A stretch of DNA of 12,105 nucleotides. Origin: Candidatus Gottesmanbacteria bacterium. GTDB taxonomy: Bacteria; Patescibacteriota; Microgenomatia; UBA10105; UBA927. The stretch spans positions 1 to 12,105 of the forward strand of contig JAPLWC010000090.1 of the NCBI GenBank assembly GCA_026396845.1. Reading direction: 5' to 3'. Of the stretch, positions 8,359 to 12,105 are shown piece by piece. The position numbers were made by a program, and so were the translations under genes. The notes below the pieces were generated by a model. It was not told the DNA's origin, ran no database searches, and saw only the letters and a list, made by a program, of their open reading frames with translations. How positions within the stretch are numbered: the first letter of the stretch is position 1; every line of letters starts with the position of its first letter.

Positions 8359-8745
8359 ATGTTGAATGCACCGGAAAAAAAACACGACACCTATTACGGA
8401 CAGGAGCTCATACTCAATTTGTATAACTGTAATCCGGAAAAAATTTCTTCGGGAAAAGAAATAAAAAAATTTGTTATCGAATTGTGTGACAACGTTATCA
8501 AAATGAAACGGTACGGGAAAGCATTCATTCCCCACTTCGGTCATGAAAATCCCATGACGAGCGGATACTCACTCGTGCAATTAATTGAAACCAGTTCCAT
8601 CACCGCACATTTTTCGGAGTACAAAAAGAGTGTCTACCTGAATATTTTTTCCTGCGCATGGTACGACCCCAAAAAAACCCGCGATTTCTGTGTCAAATTT
8701 TTTGAAGCGAAACGCTTTGAAGAACACCTCATCTTCCGCGAATAA
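8359..8745 (+). CDS. SpeD-like pyruvoyl-dependent decarboxylase (S-adenosylmethionine decarboxylase family)
   Basis: This 128-aa protein has the size and layout of the class 1b SpeD proenzyme: GQELILNLYNCNPEKI (14-29) as the first strand, FGHENPMTSGYSLVQLIETS (60-79), then ITAHFSEYKKSVYLNIFSC (81-99). Aligning without gaps to Thermotoga-type SpeD puts Ser79 at the self-cleaved, pyruvoyl-forming Ser, His84 at the processing His (+5) and Cys99 at the proton-donor Cys (+20). The residue before the Ser is Thr78 instead of the usual Glu, and the canonical SHLSIHTWPE block is replaced. SpeD normally makes decarboxylated AdoMet for spermidine. No spermidine synthase (speE) is adjacent, and some SpeD homologues are known to have become ornithine or arginine decarboxylases, so the substrate is open. 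The gene has its own promoter. I give no symbol because the substrate is unsure. Confidence 0.85.
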   Translation: MLNAPEKKHDTYYGQELILNLYNCNPEKISSGKEIKKFVIELCDNVIKMKRYGKAFIPHFGHENPMTSGYSLVQLIETSSITAHFSEYKKSVYLNIFSCAWYDPKKTRDFCVKFFEAKRFEEHLIFRE

Positions 8746-8789
8746 CATTGAACTAGATTTCACACCGCCACTACGTATATCATGGAGAT

Positions 8790-9653
8790 ATGAGCCTTTT
8801 ATCACTTTTCGCATTTGCCGTCTTTGCAGCAGAAACGGTGATCTCACCGATTCCTGATGACATGACAATCGCGACATCTCCCCCACCAAAACCGGATGTC
8901 ACATTTGGTCAGATCATCTCTGCTCCCGGCACAACGCCGGAGGTTCTCGCTATAACAACCGTCGCTCCCACTCCCACGCCGATTGCCACAAAAAAGAAAT
9001 CATATACGATCGTTCTTTTGGGTGACTCCATGATAGATACGCTTGGACCCGGAATTCCGGCGTTGCACGCCCGTTTGAAAAATATATATCCCGGCGCCAA
9101 TTTTACCCTATTGAATTATGGTGACGGCGGCACCAACATCGATTACGGAATAGAACGTATAACCAATAGCTATACGTATGTAGGGAACCAAATCCCGGCG
9201 CTTACCGCCACCAACCCCGATATCGTCGTTCTCGAATCCTTTGCCTATAACCCGTTCCCCGAAGCCAACGGCCTGGACCGCCATTGGATGGCGATGGCCC
9301 GCGCAGTCGATACGATACACCAATACTTACCCGGCGCCAAAATTATTATCGCGGCAACTATCGCACCCAACAGTACGGTTTTCGGAGACGGAGCGGCCGG
9401 CCTCGCATTTAGCGCACAGGATAAAATAGAACGGACGACGGTGATCAAACAATACCTCGACAGTACGGTCAAATTTGCCGCTAGCCAGCACCTTCCCTTG
9501 GCCGACGCGTACCACGCCAGCCTCACGGCTACTGGCGACGGCATCCTTACCTATATTAACGGCGGCGACCATATCCATTATTCCGACGCCGGCCGGGCGC
9601 TATTTACGCAGGCGGTTATGGATGCCATTCGTACAAACCATCTGCTTGAGTAA
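8790..9653 (+). CDS. Secreted SGNH/GDSL-family hydrolase
   Basis: The 287-aa protein has a short hydrophobic N-terminus (residues 2-14, with an AxA-like FAAE cleavage region). A Pro/Thr-rich linker (about 20-66, including APTPTPIATKKK) follows, then an SGNH domain. Block I is TIVLLGDSMIDTLG (73-86) with nucleophile Ser80, the Gly block is NYGDGGT (109-115), the Asn block is ESFAYNPF (149-156, Asn154), and the last block is GGDHIHYSDAGR with Asp260 and His263. These form a complete Ser-His-Asp triad. Such enzymes hydrolyse ester bonds, for example on acylated polysaccharide or lipid; the substrate cannot be read here. It is probably exported or anchored outside. GGAG at 8784-8787 is only 2 nt from the ATG, too close for a normal ribosome binding site. 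No better in-frame ATG exists upstream before a stop at 8754-8756. Confidence 0.88.
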   Translation: MSLLSLFAFAVFAAETVISPIPDDMTIATSPPPKPDVTFGQIISAPGTTPEVLAITTVAPTPTPIATKKKSYTIVLLGDSMIDTLGPGIPALHARLKNIYPGANFTLLNYGDGGTNIDYGIERITNSYTYVGNQIPALTATNPDIVVLESFAYNPFPEANGLDRHWMAMARAVDTIHQYLPGAKIIIAATIAPNSTVFGDGAAGLAFSAQDKIERTTVIKQYLDSTVKFAASQHLPLADAYHASLTATGDGILTYINGGDHIHYSDAGRALFTQAVMDAIRTNHLLE

Positions 9654-9674
9654 GCCTCACATGTACGGTATAAT
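9646..9674 (+). promoter_or_regulatory. Consensus promoter of rpmG, near-leaderless
   Basis: TTGAGT (9646-9651), 17 bp, then a perfect TATAAT (9669-9674). The -35 overlaps the stop codon of the SGNH hydrolase gene. The predicted start near 9681 is about two bases before the rpmG ATG at 9683, so there is no space for a Shine-Dalgarno site. Confidence 0.8.
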
Positions 9675-9682
9675 AAACACCT

Positions 9683-9856
9683 ATGGCCAAAAAAGATCAA
9701 CGAACACTGCTCGCGCTCGTCTGCTCTGTCTGCAAACACCAGAACTATATTTCGGTGCGCAATAAGGTGAATACGCCGGAAAAACTCATTCTGAACAAAT
9801 ATTGCCGCTATTGCAAAAAACACACATCGCATAAAGAGACAAGTAAACTGGAATAA
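9683..9856 (+). CDS. rpmG: 50S ribosomal protein L33
   Basis: The 57-aa product starts MAKKDQRTLLALVCSVCK and has the L33 pattern NYISVRNKVNTPEKLILNKY followed by CRYCKKHTSHKET. The two CxxC pairs (Cys14/Cys17 and Cys41/Cys44) mark the zinc-binding C+ form. L33 binds 23S rRNA near the E site of the large subunit. It has its own strong promoter and is followed after 7 bp by a membrane-anchored protein gene, then tRNA-Trp. In many bacteria rpmG, tRNA-Trp, secE and nusG are neighbours, so this is a core-genome anchor for the window. Confidence 0.97.
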   Translation: MAKKDQRTLLALVCSVCKHQNYISVRNKVNTPEKLILNKYCRYCKKHTSHKETSKLE

Positions 9857-9863
9857 CGAGAGT

Positions 9864-10376
9864 ATGCATCGGAATACTTACCTGCTGGTGATTGTCCTGG
9901 CCATATGCGCTGCGCTTTTGGTCGGCGTCAATATCGGCAAAAAGCTGACAAAACAAACACCTCTTCCTGTATCCCTCCCAAGTCCTACCCCGACGCCGGG
10001 CGTTATCACACAAACGTATAGGGATACATTCTGCGGGTTTTCTCTCTTGTACCCCGCAAGCTTTACCGTATTGGAAAATGCATCCGGCAGCGCTATCTTA
10101 AATAACACGGCGGATAAAACACAATCCATAACACTCACATGTCAGAAGGATATCCCCAGACCCGCACTCCCCGCAGACAAAATCGAAACGCTCTCAATCC
10201 CGACGGTCAGCGGCGCGAGTATATCGGCAACGTTGTATCACGACAGTTCCGCCAAAAACGGGATGCCTATTGATGTCGTCATTTTCAAACACCCGACCAA
10301 CGGGATGGACGCATTTGTCGCTGGCTACGGAACCGCGTTTGATGCTGCCATCAAAACCATCCACATCCTCCCGTGA
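9864..10376 (+). CDS. Membrane-anchored protein of unknown function
   Basis: The 170-aa protein begins MHRNTYLLVIVLAICAALL, with one transmembrane helix (about residues 6-25). A Pro/Ser/Thr linker (about 31-47, PLPVSLPSPTPTPG) follows, then a ~120-aa outward-facing domain containing FCGFSLLYPASFTVLEN and a YGTAFDAAIKTIHILP end. The FSLLYP...F pattern recalls small PsbP-like or surface domains common as orphan envelope proteins, but I cannot name a function. It starts 7 bp after rpmG, with GAGAG just upstream as a poor ribosome binding site, and is probably co-transcribed with it. Its TGA stop doubles as the TGn of the tRNA-Trp promoter. The last 183 bp overlap, in antisense, the read-through tail of the recombinase frame. 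Confidence 0.8.
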   Translation: MHRNTYLLVIVLAICAALLVGVNIGKKLTKQTPLPVSLPSPTPTPGVITQTYRDTFCGFSLLYPASFTVLENASGSAILNNTADKTQSITLTCQKDIPRPALPADKIETLSIPTVSGASISATLYHDSSAKNGMPIDVVIFKHPTNGMDAFVAGYGTAFDAAIKTIHILP

Positions 10377-11957
10377 TATAATTATCCTACTAGGTCCGTA
10401 GGTTAATGGTAGACCGGAGCTCTCCAAAAGCTCTAGTGGGGGTTCGATTCCCTCCGGACCTGCAGAGAGAGAATTGGTGGCTGGCTCGACTAACTGGCTC
10501 TGCGCGGGTGGGGTCGCGCAGAGCGTTTGGAAGGGCTCGCGGAAAACGGCCGAGAGCCGCCGGTCTTTCAAAAAGAAGTTCGAGCCGATGCGTTTGGCGA
10601 AGATTGCCAAATCTTCGCAGGCATTGTCTGCGCGCGCGATTTTATGCGCCTGAAAGGCGCTATCCATAAATTCCTTCATGAGTTCGAGCCGTTTATTTTT
10701 CCCCGACAAACTATCTTTCTTTTCTTCTTCAATTTGGTGTTTCATTTCAGAGAGTGTATTTTTCTTTTTTCGATATGCTTCTTGATCAATCGTCTGGTCG
10801 AGAAGTCCATCGAGCAACAAATCCAGTTTTCTATTTATGTCCGATAATTTTAATTCCAAAACTTGCCGTCGGCTCTCTGCACCAGTCTTTTCCGATTCCG
10901 AATCTGCAATAAATTTCTGTTGCCAGTCACTCTCCCACTCCGACGGCAATCCTACTGATGCTATCAACGCGCGAATCTGTTTCTCAAATTCGGAATCGGT
11001 AAGGTATTTACTGAAACACGGACCGAATTTTTTCGTACACCGGTAATATGTGTATGTAACTTTGCCTCGCGTGGTGCGATAGTATTTCGTATGAATTTCT
11101 CCGGTAATCGCCCCGCCGCACTCTCCGCACCGCGCAAGCCCGACGAATGAGAAATGATGTCCTTTGAAATGCGGCCGCTCTATGCGCATAAGTTCTGTCT
11201 GCACCTTATAAAACAAATCACGGCTGACAATCTGCTCGTGAGTTCCATCGTAATATTCACCGAGGTGAACCATCTGGCCGATATAAAACCTATTTGCGAG
11301 CATATTTCGAACAGTATTGATATGAATTATTCGGCCGCTTTTCCTATAGATGCCGTTATCGGCAAACATACGGGAGATATCGGTAAACGAAACGGTGCGC
11401 GACGCAAATCGTTCAAACGATTTCTGTACAAGCGGCGCGGTCTTCGGATCAACAAGAATTGAATGCGCTTTGAGGTCGTTGAGATAGCCAAGCGGTGCGT
11501 TATGAGGCCACACGCCATTTCTGAGTTTCTGCCTGATGCCGCGCTTCACATTTTCTGAAAGGTTATCGACATAATACTTAGACTGGCCGAATGCGATTGA
11601 AAGCATAAACTTACCCTGCGGCGTGTTGTCAAACCAAAATGTTGGGAACTTGAGTCCAGCTAGCTTTCCGGTGTCGATAAGATAGATAATCCTGCCGCCG
11701 TCAATCGAATTGCGAGCAAGCCGATCCGGATGCCATGAAATAATACCTGAGGCCAGTCCTCGCTCGAGCTTGGAGATAAGCTCGGCAAATAATGGGCGGC
11801 CCGGCTCTTTGGCGGTTCGGGATTCAGTGATGAACTCTGAGATTTCGACCTGCTCGCGCTTGGCGTATTCTTTAATTTCCGCAATTTGAGCCTCTATGGA
11901 CAGAACCTGCCTATCTTTTTCATCAGTCGATCTTCTGCAATACGCTATGTATTTCAT
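10194..11957 (-). CDS. Large serine recombinase with a read-through tail across tRNA-Trp
   Basis: The start at ATG 11957 gives MKYIAYCRRSTDEKDRQVLS, the expected N-terminus; an in-frame ATG at 12056 lies in inverted repeat B and is rejected. The resolvase catalytic domain (1-~140) has nucleophile Ser10 and HPDRLARN (76-83). The recombinase domain follows (~140-260), then a zinc ribbon with Cys277, Cys280, Cys307 and Cys314, then a coiled coil (~355-435). The family fold seems to end near residue 478 (FFLKDRRLSAVFREPFQTL, to about 10524). The last ~109 residues are encoded by repeat B, the antisense of tRNA-Trp (GPEGIEPPLELLESSGLPL is a typical antisense-tRNA translation) and the antisense of the gene upstream, so they are an accident of integration. 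The enzyme would insert, excise or invert DNA at paired att sites. No clear Shine-Dalgarno site is present. Confidence 0.93.
   Translation of the reverse strand: MKYIAYCRRSTDEKDRQVLSIEAQIAEIKEYAKREQVEISEFITESRTAKEPGRPLFAELISKLERGLASGIISWHPDRLARNSIDGGRIIYLIDTGKLAGLKFPTFWFDNTPQGKFMLSIAFGQSKYYVDNLSENVKRGIRQKLRNGVWPHNAPLGYLNDLKAHSILVDPKTAPLVQKSFERFASRTVSFTDISRMFADNGIYRKSGRIIHINTVRNMLANRFYIGQMVHLGEYYDGTHEQIVSRDLFYKVQTELMRIERPHFKGHHFSFVGLARCGECGGAITGEIHTKYYRTTRGKVTYTYYRCTKKFGPCFSKYLTDSEFEKQIRALIASVGLPSEWESDWQQKFIADSESEKTGAESRRQVLELKLSDINRKLDLLLDGLLDQTIDQEAYRKKKNTLSEMKHQIEEEKKDSLSGKNKRLELMKEFMDSAFQAHKIARADNACEDLAIFAKRIGSNFFLKDRRLSAVFREPFQTLCATPPAQSQLVEPATNSLSAGPEGIEPPLELLESSGLPLTYGPSRIIISREDVDGFDGSIKRGSVASDKCVHPVGRVFENDDINRHPVFGGTVVIQRCRYTRAADRRD
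10374..10382 (+). promoter_or_regulatory. Extended -10 promoter of tRNA-Trp
   Basis: TGA followed directly by TATAAT (10377-10382) is a perfect extended -10. No -35 of note is present, which is tolerated with TGn. Transcription would start near 10389-10390, two or three bases before the mature tRNA 5' end at 10392. The TGA is also the stop codon of the preceding gene. Confidence 0.75.
10392..10462 (+). tRNA. trnW: tRNA-Trp (anticodon CCA)
   Basis: A complete cloverleaf is visible. The acceptor stem AGGTCCG/CGGACCT (10392-10398/10455-10461) is fully paired. The D stem is GGTT/GACC (10401-10404/10412-10415). The anticodon stem is GAGCT/AGCTC (10417-10421/10429-10433) around loop CTCCAAA with CCA at 10424-10426. 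The variable loop is TAGT, and the T arm has loop TTCGATT (10443-10449). The A1-U72 pair and discriminator G73 (10462) are the usual bacterial tRNA-Trp identity elements. The 3' CCA is not encoded (G is followed by CAGAG), so it must be added by nucleotidyltransferase. The last four bases are also the start of inverted repeat B, suggesting the tRNA 3' end was the integration target. Confidence 0.97.
10459..10562 (+). repeat. Left arm of 104-bp perfect inverted repeat B
   Basis: Bases 10459-10562 equal the reverse complement of 12002-12105 exactly; identity is lost at 10563 versus 12001. The arm covers the last four bases of tRNA-Trp, then non-coding sequence, then (in antisense) the last conserved codons of the recombinase (Arg466 onward). 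It includes a 10-bp stem 10497-10506/10515-10524 (GCTCTGCGCG with CGCGCAGAGC, loop GGTGGGGT). The segment between tRNA and recombinase is a candidate att region. Confidence 0.95.
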
Positions 11958-12001
11958 ATAATGAAAGAAATTTCTGCGGGGTCTTTCCTTCTTTTTGTCT
12001 T

Positions 12002-12105
12002 CGGCGGCTCTCGGCCGTTTTCCGCGAGCCCTTCCAAACGCTCTGCGCGACCCCACCCGCGCAGAGCCAGTTAGTCGAGCCAGCCACCAATTCTCTCTCT
12101 GCAGG
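12002..12105 (-). repeat. Right arm of 104-bp perfect inverted repeat B
   Basis: This is the exact reverse complement of 10459-10562. It lies 45 bp upstream of the recombinase start and carries, on the plus strand, a copy of the recombinase 3' end (RRLSAVFREPFQTL codons) followed by the same hairpin (12040-12049/12058-12067) and the last bases of a tRNA-Trp 3' end (AGG at the edge). It ends exactly at the window edge, so whether the copy extends into a second tRNA-Trp cannot be seen. Confidence 0.95.

Larger units (their letters stand above)
10459..12105. mobile_element. Recombinase-bearing segment at the tRNA-Trp 3' end
   Basis: A serine recombinase flanked by a 104-bp inverted repeat starts within the tRNA-Trp 3' end, where secE would normally follow in the rpmG - tRNA-Trp - secE - nusG order. 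Its position, and the recombinase tail running antisense through the tRNA, point to integration at this tRNA. No cargo other than the recombinase is visible. The flanking repeats are inverted, while an ordinary integrated element would have direct repeats. It could therefore be an invertible unit, one end of a larger element, or partly a fold-back artefact. Confidence 0.5.

Noticed and set aside
8748..8781. Separate promoter for the SGNH hydrolase (TTGAAC ... TATATC)
   Set aside because: The spacer would be 22 bp, too long; co-transcription with the SpeD-like gene 44 bp upstream is equally likely.
10497..10524. Intrinsic terminator after tRNA-Trp
   Set aside because: The 10-bp stem is followed by GTTTGGAAGG, not a T-run, on either strand; kept only as a structural part of repeat B.
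10406..10669. 87-aa plus-strand frame starting inside tRNA-Trp
   Set aside because: Translation of tRNA and repeat B sequence followed by recombinase antisense; not a gene.
11958..12056. 33-residue N-terminal extension of the recombinase from the ATG at 12056
   Set aside because: It is Arg-rich translation of inverted repeat B. Serine recombinases begin just before the Y-x-R-x-S motif, as given by ATG 11957.
1..12105. CRISPR array or restriction-modification system
   Set aside because: No regularly spaced short direct repeats and no cas, methylase or endonuclease motifs in any gene.

Overview
The window looks like a chromosomal fragment of a small-genome bacterium of the Patescibacteria/CPR type, probably Microgenomates-like. 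That placement is an inference. It rests on nearly leaderless promoters without Shine-Dalgarno sites, Pro/Thr/Ser-rich linkers on short envelope proteins, a divergent mini-SpeD, a purine set reduced locally to purA and purB, and a tRNA-neighbouring recombinase with an antisense-tRNA tail. TGA is used as a stop, so the standard bacterial code applies.

Layout. (1) 1-5575 is bounded by a perfect 139-bp inverted repeat (1-139 and 5437-5575). Inside are a 1493-aa cytoplasmic protein of unknown function (195-4676), a decayed C-terminal piece of a staphylococcal-nuclease-like gene (4716-4859, minus), and a GC-rich, hairpin-rich stretch without genes. (2) 5600-8211 (minus) is a purB-purA operon for IMP to AMP, driven by a consensus promoter almost abutting the purB start. 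(3) 8302-10376 (plus) carries a SpeD-like pyruvoyl decarboxylase, a secreted SGNH hydrolase, ribosomal protein L33 and a membrane-anchored protein of unknown function. (4) 10392-10462 is tRNA-Trp(CCA). (5) 10459-12105 is a serine-recombinase segment bounded by a second perfect inverted repeat of 104 bp (10459-10562 and 12002-12105). It starts in the last bases of the tRNA.

How the parts relate. The right half resembles the conserved order rpmG - tRNA-Trp - secE - nusG. The recombinase segment lies exactly where secE would be expected, so it has probably entered at the 3' end of tRNA-Trp. The recombinase frame runs on through the antisense of the tRNA into the neighbouring gene, which gives it a non-native tail.

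Main caution and main lead. The outer arms of both inverted repeats end exactly at the window edges. This could reflect two real inverted-repeat segments, possibly invertible or mobile, with the assembly stopping at each repeat. It could also be fold-back chimerism. Long reads across the two outer edges would decide. Other points of interest are the giant unknown protein with a distinctive C-terminal domain and the SpeD variant with a Thr-Ser self-cleavage site.
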